Of a stretch of DNA of 64,000 nucleotides, positions 7,124-15,062 are shown in pieces; the stretch's first letter is position 1; each line of letters begins with the position of its first letter. Source of the DNA: CAZENU01 sp965222125 (GTDB taxonomy: Bacteria; Chloroflexota; Dehalococcoidia; Lucifugimonadales; CAZENU01); the NCBI GenBank assembly GCA_965222125.1, contig CBDCTC010000006.1, positions 124,001 through 188,000 on the forward strand, read 5' to 3'. Position numbers and translations under genes: made by a program. The notes under the pieces were generated by a model. The model searched no databases. It was not told the origin of the DNA and saw nothing but the letters and a program-made list of their open reading frames with translations.

Positions 7124-8731
7124 ATGGAATTCGACACGCTGATCGTCAACGGCACCGTGGTCGACGGCGCCGAGGCGCCCCGGTACAAGGCCGACGTCGG
7201 CATCACCGCCGGCCGGATCGCCGCTGTCGGCGAGCTGTCCGATAGCCAGGCCGGGCGCATCATAGACGCTTCCGGGCTCGTCGTCGCCCCCGGCTTCATC
7301 GACATGCACGCCCACTCGGACGTGACGATGCTCGACGACCCTCGCGGCGAGAGCAAGGCGCACCAGGGCGTCACCACTGAGGTCACGGGCAACTGTGGCG
7401 CGTCGCCCTTTCCGGCCGGCGTTCTGGGCGGACCTGAGCTCAGGCGGCGCGCGCCGATCGCACCCCTGCCGGTGTCCCCGACCGAGTGGGAGTGGAGCGA
7501 CCTGGACGGCTGGGCCGACCGGCTGGAGTCGAGCGGGATCGGCCTCAACGTCGTGCCTCAGGTCGGCCACACCGCGCTGAAGCTGGCGGCCGGCGCGCCG
7601 ACCTCCCGTCCCGCGAACGACGAGGAACTCGCCACGATGTGCAGGCTGGCGGCCGAGGCGGTGGAGCAGGGCGCCGTCGCGGTCACAAACGGGCTCACCG
7701 GCCACCACTACGCCAACGCGCCGACGAGCGAGATCGCGGCCCTGGTCGAGGCCGTCGCCCCTTACGAGAACGTCTTCTACTCGTCGCACGCCAGGCTGTG
7801 GGGCGGGGAGAACTTCAAGGCGGCCGAGGAGGCGGTCGAGATAGGCCGCATCACGGGCGTCCCGGTCAACTACTCACACATCGCCGTCATAGATTCGCGG
7901 CTCCACGGCCGCGCCGCCGAGATGGCGGACATCCTCGAGCGGGGGCAGGCGGGGGGCATGGACGTCACCTTCGACGTCTACCCATACACGGCCGCCGCCG
8001 CCAGCCTGAGGACTCTTACCACACCCTGGATGGAGGTGGGCGGCGTCGAGGCCACTCAGGCGCGGCTGCACGATCCCGCCACTCGAGAACGGGCCCGGAC
8101 CGAGATGGAGCGTGGATGGTGGGGCGACATCCCCTGGGACTGGGACTCCATCGTCATCTCCAAAGTCGGTCCCGAGGGCGACCTCGCTCATCTCGGACGG
8201 TCGGTGGCCGACATCGCCCGTTCGAGAAACGCCGGACCTCTGGACACCCACCTCGACCTGATCGTCGAGGATGGCGAAATAGAGTCGGTCATGCACAACC
8301 GCACCGAGGCCGACATGCGCCACTTCCTAGCCCACCCGATGTCGATGATCGGCTCCGACGGGACGGCACACTCGCCGACAGGCATCTGGTCCGCCACGCG
8401 GCCCCATCCCCGCTGCTACGGCACGTACCCTCGCATCCTCGGTCGCTACGTCCGGGACCAAACCGTGCTCTCGCTGGAGACGGCTGTCCACAAGATGACA
8501 GGGGCCCCGGCCAGGAGGTTGTGCCTACGAGACAGGGGCCGCGTCGCCGAGGGGCTGGCGGCCGACGTCGCGGTATTCGATCCCGATACCGTTATCGACC
8601 GGGCGACGTTCGAGGAGCCCCACCAGTATCCCGACGGGATCTCCCACGTCTTCGTGAACGGCCAACACATAGTCGCCGACGGCCAACACACCGGAGCTCT
8701 TCCGGGCCGGGTGCTCAGGCGAGGCCGGTAG
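7124..8731 (+). CDS. N-acyl-D-amino-acid deacylase family amidohydrolase
   Basis: The 535-residue protein has the amidohydrolase metal motif DMHAHSD (His62, His64), the GNCGAS motif whose Cys91 is a metal ligand in D-aminoacylases, later SHAR and YSHIA histidine motifs and the MIGSDGTAH block near residue 408. This set matches the D-aminoacylase/dihydroorotase-like group that removes acyl groups from N-acyl-D-amino acids. The ATG follows a GGGGGG-type ribosome site. Relatives annotated this way often have other amide substrates, so the substrate is uncertain. It stands on its own, 175 bases after the O-methyltransferase. Confidence 0.88.
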   Translation: MEFDTLIVNGTVVDGAEAPRYKADVGITAGRIAAVGELSDSQAGRIIDASGLVVAPGFIDMHAHSDVTMLDDPRGESKAHQGVTTEVTGNCGASPFPAGVLGGPELRRRAPIAPLPVSPTEWEWSDLDGWADRLESSGIGLNVVPQVGHTALKLAAGAPTSRPANDEELATMCRLAAEAVEQGAVAVTNGLTGHHYANAPTSEIAALVEAVAPYENVFYSSHARLWGGENFKAAEEAVEIGRITGVPVNYSHIAVIDSRLHGRAAEMADILERGQAGGMDVTFDVYPYTAAAASLRTLTTPWMEVGGVEATQARLHDPATRERARTEMERGWWGDIPWDWDSIVISKVGPEGDLAHLGRSVADIARSRNAGPLDTHLDLIVEDGEIESVMHNRTEADMRHFLAHPMSMIGSDGTAHSPTGIWSATRPHPRCYGTYPRILGRYVRDQTVLSLETAVHKMTGAPARRLCLRDRGRVAEGLAADVAVFDPDTVIDRATFEEPHQYPDGISHVFVNGQHIVADGQHTGALPGRVLRRGR

Positions 8732-8890
8732 CCGCGACCCACCGCGGCGGGTCGCCCTGAGCGAAGGGACCGGCCTGGGTGGTCCACTCCTCCCCGCCAT
8801 CGCTCAACCTGATCGCGCGCTGCCAGACCTGCCTGCGCGCCCTGGACGGGAAGCTGACCGGCGTGTGACCTCGAAGACGGGAGACGAACC
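8732..8890. other. Intergenic stretch, possible decayed coding fragment on the minus strand
   Basis: The minus-strand frame across about 8728-8880 reads like protein (for example VWQRAIRLSDGGEEWTTQ) but has no start or recognisable family. It may be the end of a lost gene. Nothing else is visible here. Confidence 0.25.
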
Positions 8891-9922
8891 CTAGGCGATG
8901 CTCGACCGAATCCGGACCGGCTGCCCCTTCTCGTCCGATTCGCGCAGCGCCAGGGCGGCCTCGAGGGCGGCCCTGCCATCGTGACCCGTGCACGACGGCG
9001 GGCGCTTCTCGGTGATGCTGTCCAGCCACTCGGAGAACTCGGTCGTCCAGGTCAGGTACGATCCGGCAGTGTCCAGCTTCTCGAACCCGGCCAGCGGCTC
9101 GTCGTTCCTGTACGCGTAGTCGACGTCCGTCCAGTCGCCCCTGCCGAGCCTCACGTTGCCGCCCGTGGACTCGATCGTACCGATCGTGCCGGCGATGCGC
9201 CACTCCTCGTACCTGCCGCCCATCTCGGACATGCCCTCCAGCAGCGCCGCCGAGGCGCCGCTCGCGAAGTTGAGGCCCGCTATGCAGTTGTCCTCGCCGT
9301 CGCCGCCGGACGCGTAGCGCCCCATGCTGACGCTGTTGGCGGTCACGTAGTCGCTGCCGGCCAGCCACCGGAACTGGTCCAGGTAGTGCGGGCCTTCGTA
9401 GGTCAGCACGCCGCCGCCCTGAGCCTTCCAGCGGTGCCACCTGCTCGCGTCCGGCGTGCCGGAGCCGGTGCGAATGTGCGATATCCAGACGACGTCGCCG
9501 ATCTCGCCGCCGTCGATCAACTCCTTGATCCTGAGGTTGGCCGGCACGAACCGGTGCGTCTGGGCGTACATCAGGTTGACGCCCGCCTTATCCGCCGCGT
9601 CGATCATGTCGTCGCACTCGTCCACCGACACCGCGAACGGCACCTCGACCATCACATGCCTGCCCGCCTCGGCAGCCTTGACTGCCGGGTTGCGGTGCGA
9701 TCCCGACGTGACGACGTCGATCGCCTCGATACCCGGCTCCTTGAGCATCTCGTCGAGGTCCGTGAACGCCTTAACGCCGTGCTTCTTCGCGACCCTGGCT
9801 GCGGCCTCCGGGTCGACGTCGCAGACCGCGATGAGCTCCGACTTCTCCATCGATGCGTGTATCTCGGCGTGACGCGTCCCATTGTGTCCGCAGCCTACTG
9901 TTGCGACTCCGACCTTGGCCAT
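8891..9922 (-). CDS. Gfo/Idh/MocA family NAD(P)-dependent oxidoreductase
   Basis: The 343-residue protein starts at the ATG at 9922, which has AAGGAGG six bases upstream; the upstream ATG at 9946 would add eight unlikely residues. The N-terminal Rossmann domain opens with VGVATVGCGHNGTRH, and EVPFAVSVDEC marks the position of the conserved EKP-type motif, here with Val-Pro. The C-terminal domain forms the substrate site. Family members oxidise sugars, cyclitols or related diols. It is divergent from the SelA-fold gene, with about 160 bases between the two starts. Confidence 0.9.
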   Translation of the reverse strand: MAKVGVATVGCGHNGTRHAEIHASMEKSELIAVCDVDPEAAARVAKKHGVKAFTDLDEMLKEPGIEAIDVVTSGSHRNPAVKAAEAGRHVMVEVPFAVSVDECDDMIDAADKAGVNLMYAQTHRFVPANLRIKELIDGGEIGDVVWISHIRTGSGTPDASRWHRWKAQGGGVLTYEGPHYLDQFRWLAGSDYVTANSVSMGRYASGGDGEDNCIAGLNFASGASAALLEGMSEMGGRYEEWRIAGTIGTIESTGGNVRLGRGDWTDVDYAYRNDEPLAGFEKLDTAGSYLTWTTEFSEWLDSITEKRPPSCTGHDGRAALEAALALRESDEKGQPVRIRSSIA

Positions 9923-10081
9923 ACCAGTCCTCCTTCGGGGATTCAATTCGGATGTGTCTGGGCCGGGATTCTACCACCGCCGCGCCGCCCGGTCATCAGC
10001 GCGCGGATGGCGTTGACATGTCCGCGGGGCCGAGCCTACACTCCCGCGCGTCACCAATTTGCCAGAGACAGGAGAGCGCAA

Positions 10082-11224
10082 ATGCCGAATCAAGAGCACG
10101 ACCGCGCCGCCGGGCTGTACGGCACCATCGGCGTGCGGCCGATCATCCACATGGTCGGCACGACGACTCGGTACGGAGGAACGATCCTGCGTCCCGAGGC
10201 GCAGCAAGCCATGGAGGACGCGGCGGGAGCGTTGGTCGACATGCACCAGCTGAACGTCAGGGCCGGGGAGGCCATCGCCACGATGATTGGCGCGGAGGCC
10301 GCCGTGGTCACGAGCGGGGCGGCCGGCGCCCTGCTGCTGCAGGCGGCCGCCGTCATCGCGGGGAGTGATCCGGCGAAGATCGCTCGCCTGCCGGACACCG
10401 AGGGCATGAGCAACGAGATCGTAATGCAGCGCGTGCACCGCATGGGGTACGACCAGTGCTTCCGCGCCGCCGGCGGCAAGATCGTCGAGGTGGGCTTCGG
10501 GAGCAATACCGAGGAGTGGCAGATGGAGGACGCGATCGGCGAGAAGACGGCGGCCGTCGCGCACATCGTGTCCCCGGGCAACGGCGGCCGCGGCCTGGGC
10601 TTCGAGAAGGCCATGGACGTCGCGCACCGCAACGGCGTGCCCCTGATCGTCGACGCCGCGTCGATGCTGCCGCCGCGCGACAACCTGTTCAAGTTCGCCA
10701 ACGCGGGCGCCGACCTCGTCTGCTACAGCGGCGGCAAGGGCATACGCGGGCCCCAGGGTACCGGCATACTGGTGGGAAAGGCCGACCTCGTGGAGGCCGC
10801 ACGGCTCAACGCCGCTCCGAACGCCTCCATAGGCCGCTCGGCAAAGGTCTCCAAGGAGGAGATCATGGGCCTGATCGCCGCGCTCGACGCTTTCCTGAAG
10901 GGCGACGAGGAACAGGAGATGGCGACCTACCGCCGCCGCTGCGAGGACCTGATCGACCACGTCGACGAGGTCCCGGGCGTCACCGCGACGGTCGAGCAGG
11001 ACGGTTTCATGTACCTGATCCCGGAGGCCGTCGTCCGCTTCGACTCGTCGTGGACGGGGCGCTCCGCCGCCGAGATCGTCCAGGCGCTGGCCGAAGGTGA
11101 CCCGCCGATCTACGCGAAGGCGCTCCAGCCGCAGGAGGGCCTGGTGTTCAACCCGTTCAACCCGACGGACGAGGAGGTCCAGATCGTCGGCCGGCGCCTC
11201 AGGGAAGAGCTCCTGGCCGACTGA
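10082..11224 (+). CDS. SelA/DgaE-fold PLP-dependent lyase or transferase family protein
   Basis: The 380-residue protein belongs to the group that includes L-seryl-tRNA(Sec) selenium transferase and D-glucosaminate-6-phosphate ammonia-lyase. The PLP-binding lysine is probably Lys219 in CYSGGKGIRGPQ, with Asp191 in VDAAS contacting the pyridine ring. The AAVVTSGAAGALLL stretch (74-87) is the phosphate-binding region. It lacks the N-terminal domain of true SelA and is about 80 residues shorter, so a small-molecule lyase is more likely than selenocysteine synthesis. The ATG follows AGGAGAG. Its 3' end overlaps the convergent tatD gene by 26 bases. Confidence 0.85.
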   Translation: MPNQEHDRAAGLYGTIGVRPIIHMVGTTTRYGGTILRPEAQQAMEDAAGALVDMHQLNVRAGEAIATMIGAEAAVVTSGAAGALLLQAAAVIAGSDPAKIARLPDTEGMSNEIVMQRVHRMGYDQCFRAAGGKIVEVGFGSNTEEWQMEDAIGEKTAAVAHIVSPGNGGRGLGFEKAMDVAHRNGVPLIVDAASMLPPRDNLFKFANAGADLVCYSGGKGIRGPQGTGILVGKADLVEAARLNAAPNASIGRSAKVSKEEIMGLIAALDAFLKGDEEQEMATYRRRCEDLIDHVDEVPGVTATVEQDGFMYLIPEAVVRFDSSWTGRSAAEIVQALAEGDPPIYAKALQPQEGLVFNPFNPTDEEVQIVGRRLREELLAD

Positions 11225-12047
11225 CCGCGTCCGTCTGGTCACCGTCTCCGGGGGCGAGACCGAGGCAGCGCTCCACGACGGCGCGGCGTTCTCCGAGCAT
11301 CGCGAGCAGGTTGGCCGTGGTCGCCTCCTCCACGCGTTCCGGCGTCGTCTCGTGCAGCTCGGCCAGCTTCGCGGCCACGTCCCGGACGTGTCTCGGCTCG
11401 GTCCACGTGCTGCGCTTGGCCTTGAACGGCTGCGGCGCGGCGTCGGTCTCCAGCACGATCCCGCCCAGCGGCAGCGACGCCGCCACCGCCTGCAGCTCCG
11501 GCAGCCTGAGCAGCGGCCTCGCCAGCGATATGTAGAAGCCGAGATCGAGCGCCTGTTGCGCCGTGTCCCGGTCGGTCTGGAAGTAGTGCATCGCGCCGCC
11601 GACCTCGTACGCCCGCTCCTCGCGCAGCACCCTGAGCGTCGCGTCGTGGGCCTCGCGGCTGTGGAAGACGATCGGCAGGCGCAGCTCCCGCGCCATCCCG
11701 ATCTGCGCGCGGAACGCCTGGTACTGGTCCGCGCGGTCGGGCATGCCCTCCATGAAGTCGAGGCCGATCTCGCTCACCACGACCACCTTGTCGGTCGAGG
11801 CGGCGAGGTCGAAGAGGCGCGTCCGGGTCTCGGCGTCGATGGCGCCGGTCAGGTCCATCGGATGCACGCCGACTCCGGCGAATAGCCCCGGATACCGCGC
11901 CGTCAACTCGACCGCGCGCTCCGACGACGCCAGGGTCGTGCCGGCCGTGATCACCATCCCGACACCGGCGTCCCGGGCGCGTCCGAGCACCTCGCCGACC
12001 TCCTCGTCGGTGAACGAGTCGAGATGCGTGTGGCAGTCGGTCAGCAT
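11199..12047 (-). CDS. TatD family metal-dependent hydrolase
   Basis: The 282-residue protein opens with MLTDCHTHLDSF, whose His6 and His8 are metal ligands of the TatD deoxyribonuclease fold. Further ligands appear in VSEIGLDFM (Glu), PIVFHSREAH (His), GAMHYF (His) and ETDAAP (Asp). The ATG at 12047 is preferred over one at 12116 because the conserved strand begins there. It is the last gene of the suf operon, overlapping the end of sufU by seven bases, which implies translational coupling. TatD proteins are 3'-5' exonucleases in some bacteria; why one ends a suf operon is unclear. Confidence 0.9.
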   Translation of the reverse strand: MLTDCHTHLDSFTDEEVGEVLGRARDAGVGMVITAGTTLASSERAVELTARYPGLFAGVGVHPMDLTGAIDAETRTRLFDLAASTDKVVVVSEIGLDFMEGMPDRADQYQAFRAQIGMARELRLPIVFHSREAHDATLRVLREERAYEVGGAMHYFQTDRDTAQQALDLGFYISLARPLLRLPELQAVAASLPLGGIVLETDAAPQPFKAKRSTWTEPRHVRDVAAKLAELHETTPERVEEATTANLLAMLGERRAVVERCLGLAPGDGDQTDAVSRPGALP

Positions 12048-12502
12048 TGCGGTCGGGCGCCGCCGGCCAGCGACTCCAGGGCGTCCTCCAGCGCCGTCCA
12101 CGACAGCAGGGCGCACTTGATGCGCACCGGGAAGGCCCGGACGCTGCGGAGCGAGGTCAGGTCGCCCATTCGCTCGGCCTCCGCGGTCGAGACCGCGTCG
12201 CCCGCCATCATGCCGCGGAACCGCTCCGACACGGCCGCGGCTTCGGCTACCGATCTTCCGGCCACCGCCTCGGAGAGCAGCGACGCCGCGGCCTGGTTGA
12301 TCGAGCAGCCGCTGCCCTGGGCTCCGACGGCCGTCACGCGACCGCCGACTATCTCGAGCTGGAGGTCGACCTCGTCACCGCAGAACGGGTTTACCGCGCG
12401 GGCCGTGGCGTCGGCAGACTCCAGCCGGGCGGAGTTACGGGGTTCGCGGCAGTGGTCGAGAATGCACGCGTCGTACAGGTCGTCGAGCTCGTCACGCGCC
12501 AT
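12041..12502 (-). CDS. sufU: SufU-type iron-sulphur scaffold or sulphur-transfer protein, copy 1
   Basis: The 153-residue protein has the three conserved cysteines of the SufU/IscU family: Cys41 in NPFCGDEV, Cys66 in GSGCSINQ and Cys130 in RIKCALLSW. SufU accepts persulphide sulphur from SufS in Gram-positive-type SUF systems. It lies immediately downstream of sufS, overlapping it by 11 bases, so this copy is the likely SufS partner. A second SufU is encoded 2 kb upstream in the same operon. The segment between Cys66 and Cys130 carries the insertion typical of SufU compared with IscU. Confidence 0.93.
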   Translation of the reverse strand: MARDELDDLYDACILDHCREPRNSARLESADATARAVNPFCGDEVDLQLEIVGGRVTAVGAQGSGCSINQAAASLLSEAVAGRSVAEAAAVSERFRGMMAGDAVSTAEAERMGDLTSLRSVRAFPVRIKCALLSWTALEDALESLAGGARPQC

Positions 12503-13724
12503 TGCCGAAGTATCGCAACGCCCGCTTCAGGGCGTCAACCAGCACGTCCACCTCGGACTCGGTGTTGTAGAGGTAGAAGCTGGCCCTGGCCGTCGCCGGC
12601 ACCTCCAGGTGCTGCATCAGCGGCATCGTGCAGTGATGGCCCGTCCTGATCGCGATGCCCTCGCGGTCCAGGAAGGTGCCCAGGTCGTGGGGATGCACGT
12701 CGCCGCAGTGAAAGGACATGATGCCGCTCTTCTTCGCCGCATCCTTCGGGCCGAACAGGTCCACCTCCTCCACCTCCTGGAAGGCGTCCAGGGCGTAGCG
12801 CGTCATCTGCTCCTCGTGTTCTCTGATCCGCTTCATGCCCGTCTCCTGCAGGTAATCGATGGCCGCGCCCAGCCCGATGGCGTCCGCGATGTTCGGGGTG
12901 CCCGCCTCGAACCGCATCGGCAGATCGTTCCAGGTCGCCTCCTCGTTGGTCACCGCGAGCACCATCTCGCCGCCCGTCAGGAACGGCTCCATCGTCTCCA
13001 GGACGGCCCGCTTGACGTACAGCACGCCGATGCCGGTCGGGCCGAGCATCTTGTGGCCGGAGAAAGCGAGGAAGTCGCAGTCGAGGTCGCTCACGTCGAC
13101 CGGCATGTGGGGCACGCTCTGGGCGCCGTCGACCATGAAGGCCGCGCCGACGCTGCGGGCCATGTCGCGCAGGTCGTGCACCGGGTTGATCGTGCCGAGC
13201 GAGTTGGAGGCGTGCACCACCGACACGAGCTTCGTGCGGCCGCCGATTATCGAGCCAGCTTGCTCCATGTCCAGCGTCTGGTCCGATGCCAGCGGCAGGA
13301 TGCGCAGCGAGGCGCCCTTCTGCTTCGCCAACAGCTGCCACGGGACCAGGTTGCTGTGGTGCTCCATCTGCGTTATCACGATCTCGTCGCCCGGCCCGAT
13401 ATTCTGGCGCGCCCACGTGTTCGCCACCAGGTTGATCGACTCGGTGGTGTTGCGCGTCCAGATCACGCACTCGGCCGAGTCGGCGCCGATGAACCGCGCG
13501 ACCTTGGCGCGAGCCTCCTCGTACCGGTCGGTGGCCTCCATGCTCAGGGAATGGACGCCCCGGTGTACGTTCGAGTTGTAGCTCTCGTAGTAGTCGACGA
13601 GCGCGTCGATGACGCTCCTGGGCTTCTGCGACGTCGCGGCGTTGTCCAGGTAGACCAGCGGCTTGCCGTAAACCTGCCGGTCGAGGATAGGAAAGTCCTG
13701 TCGTATGCGCTGTACGTCTAGCAT
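12492..13724 (-). CDS. sufS: Cysteine desulphurase SufS
   Basis: The 410-residue PLP enzyme takes sulphur from cysteine to make a persulphide for Fe-S cluster assembly. The PLP lysine is Lys225 in FSGHKMLGPTG, the pyridine-binding Asp is in MVDGAQS (about 197-203), and the active-site cysteine is Cys365 in RTGHHCTMP, the arrangement of group II desulphurases. Length is normal. It is followed by an overlapping sufU and preceded by the Rieske ferredoxin gene 66 bases away, so it is part of the long minus-strand suf operon. Confidence 0.96.
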   Translation of the reverse strand: MLDVQRIRQDFPILDRQVYGKPLVYLDNAATSQKPRSVIDALVDYYESYNSNVHRGVHSLSMEATDRYEEARAKVARFIGADSAECVIWTRNTTESINLVANTWARQNIGPGDEIVITQMEHHSNLVPWQLLAKQKGASLRILPLASDQTLDMEQAGSIIGGRTKLVSVVHASNSLGTINPVHDLRDMARSVGAAFMVDGAQSVPHMPVDVSDLDCDFLAFSGHKMLGPTGIGVLYVKRAVLETMEPFLTGGEMVLAVTNEEATWNDLPMRFEAGTPNIADAIGLGAAIDYLQETGMKRIREHEEQMTRYALDAFQEVEEVDLFGPKDAAKKSGIMSFHCGDVHPHDLGTFLDREGIAIRTGHHCTMPLMQHLEVPATARASFYLYNTESEVDVLVDALKRALRYFGNGA

Positions 13725-13790
13725 CGGACGGCACCGTCTACGGACCCGGACATCCGGTTACCTTCGTGGTCTGAGGCAAGCGTTCTCATG

Positions 13791-14096
13791 TCAGACGTCG
13801 ATCTCCACTGTGTCTCCCACGACCCTGACCGGGAAGACGTCGATTGGCAGAAACGCCGGAGGCGAGGTGACGCGGCCGTCCCGGACGTCGAAGCGAGCGC
13901 CGTGTCGCGGGCACTCGATCTCGCATCCGACGATCGCGCCTTCGTCCAGCGGACCTTCGTCGTGGGTGCAGACGTTGTCCACCGCGTAAAACTCCCCGTC
14001 GACGTTGCAGACCGCTATCTCGCGGTCTTCGAGCGCAAACACTCTGGACGTCCCGGACGGGACCTCCGAGACGGTTGTCACGGCTCGAAATGGCAT
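13791..14096 (-). CDS. Rieske-type [2Fe-2S] ferredoxin
   Basis: The 101-residue protein has both Rieske ligand pairs: Cys43 and His45 in CTHDEGP, and Cys62 and His65 in CPRHGARFD. It resembles the ferredoxin subunit of non-haem iron dioxygenases and the small Rieske proteins often found in suf operons. The ATG at 14096 begins one base after the rrf2 stop codon. Residues upstream in the same open frame do not fit the fold. It probably shuttles electrons in the cytosol, possibly to Fe-S assembly, as its neighbours suggest. Confidence 0.92.
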   Translation of the reverse strand: MPFRAVTTVSEVPSGTSRVFALEDREIAVCNVDGEFYAVDNVCTHDEGPLDEGAIVGCEIECPRHGARFDVRDGRVTSPPAFLPIDVFPVRVVGDTVEIDV

Positions 14097-14097
14097 C

Positions 14098-14541
14098 CTA
14101 CGTACTCCTTGCCGCTTCCGGCAGTGCGAGCTTGGGGCTCGTGCGCTGGGCCAGGTCCGCGATGCTGGTCGCGTCCAGTACTGTCTGGATCGCCTGCTCG
14201 ACCTCACGCCACACGGAGCGTTGGCCGCATGCCGGGGACTGGTCGCAGCTCCCGGAGTCGTCCAGGCAGCCGACGAGCGGCTGGGAGCCGCCCAGGTGGC
14301 GCATTACCGTGCCCATCGTGATATCGGCGGGGTCCATGGCCAGCGAGTGGCCGCCCTGCGGCCCGCGCTGGCTCTTGGTCACGCCGCGCTTCTGCAGGCT
14401 GAGGAGCACCTGCGCAAGGTACAGCTCCGGTATTCCCTGCCGCCGGGCGATGTCCGCGGCCCGGATCGACCGGTCGCCGCCGTGCGCGGCCAGATCCACC
14501 AGCGCGCGTACGCCGTAGTCGACTTGCATTGGAACGTGCAT
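14098..14541 (-). CDS. Rrf2 family transcriptional regulator, likely Fe-S sensing (IscR/SufR-like)
   Basis: The 147-residue protein starts at an ATG after GGAGG. A winged helix spans MQVDYGVRALVDLA to about residue 85 (GIPELYLAQVLLSLQKRGV, GPQGGHSLA). Three cysteines at 92, 99 and 105 have the spacing of the [2Fe-2S] ligands of IscR-type Rrf2 proteins. Being encoded inside the suf operon it very likely controls that operon in response to cluster supply. The target site was not identified. An alternative ATG at 14529 would remove four residues. Confidence 0.92.
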   Translation of the reverse strand: MHVPMQVDYGVRALVDLAAHGGDRSIRAADIARRQGIPELYLAQVLLSLQKRGVTKSQRGPQGGHSLAMDPADITMGTVMRHLGGSQPLVGCLDDSGSCDQSPACGQRSVWREVEQAIQTVLDATSIADLAQRTSPKLALPEAARST

Positions 14542-14573
14542 GACCCGTCCTCCGCTGCCTCGCCTGTCGGCTC

Positions 14574-15023
14574 CTACTCCGTCTTGACCGTCTCCTCGCT
14601 TCCCTCCAGCGCGGAGCGCAGGGCGTGCCACGCCAGGGTCGCGCACTTGATTCGCGTGGGGAATTCGGAGACGCCGGACAGCACCTCCAGGTCTCCCAGG
14701 ACCTCCGAGTCCACGTCGCTCGAGCCGTCGGTGAGCATCCGGTGGAAGGCTTCGAATATCCGGGCTGCCTCCGGCGTGCTCCTGCCCTTGACGCTCTCGG
14801 TCAGCATCGAGGCGGAGGCCTTGGATATCGCGCACCCTGAGCCCTGGAACCCGACGTCCGCGATGGTGTCGTCGTCGACCTTCAGGAACAGGGTGACCAT
14901 GTCGCCGCAGAACGGGTTGAACCCGTTGGCGCTGCGGTTGGCGCCCGCCGGCTCCCGGAAGTTCCGGGGCTGCCGGTTGTGCTCCATCACGATCTCTTGA
15001 TAAAGCTCCTCGAGCTCTGACAT
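14574..15023 (-). CDS. sufU: SufU-type iron-sulphur scaffold or sulphur-transfer protein, copy 2
   Basis: The 149-residue protein has Cys39 in NPFCGDMV, Cys64 in GSGCAISK and Cys127 in RIKCATLAW, so all three family cysteines are intact. It is clearly related to, but well diverged from, the other SufU at 12041-12502, so it is not a recent duplication. It lies between sufD and rrf2. One copy may serve as SufS sulphur acceptor and the other as a scaffold, but the sequence alone does not say which. Confidence 0.92.
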   Translation of the reverse strand: MSELEELYQEIVMEHNRQPRNFREPAGANRSANGFNPFCGDMVTLFLKVDDDTIADVGFQGSGCAISKASASMLTESVKGRSTPEAARIFEAFHRMLTDGSSDVDSEVLGDLEVLSGVSEFPTRIKCATLAWHALRSALEGSEETVKTE

Positions 15024-15062
15024 CTGCTCTCTGAATGGCCTCCGTGGTAGTGAGTGCCGGCG

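Noticed and set aside
8981..10081. Extended N-terminus for the SelA-fold gene
   Set aside because: The upstream part is antisense to the Gfo/Idh/MocA gene; the ATG at 10082 has a good ribosome site.
10082..11224. SelA-fold gene as the selenocysteine synthase partner of the tRNA-Sec gene
   Set aside because: It is about 80 residues shorter than true SelA, lacks the N-terminal tRNA-binding domain, and sits among catabolic genes; a DgaE-like lyase fits better.
12024..13721. Plus-strand open frame opposite sufS and sufU
   Set aside because: It is an antisense shadow; the minus-strand genes have full motif support.
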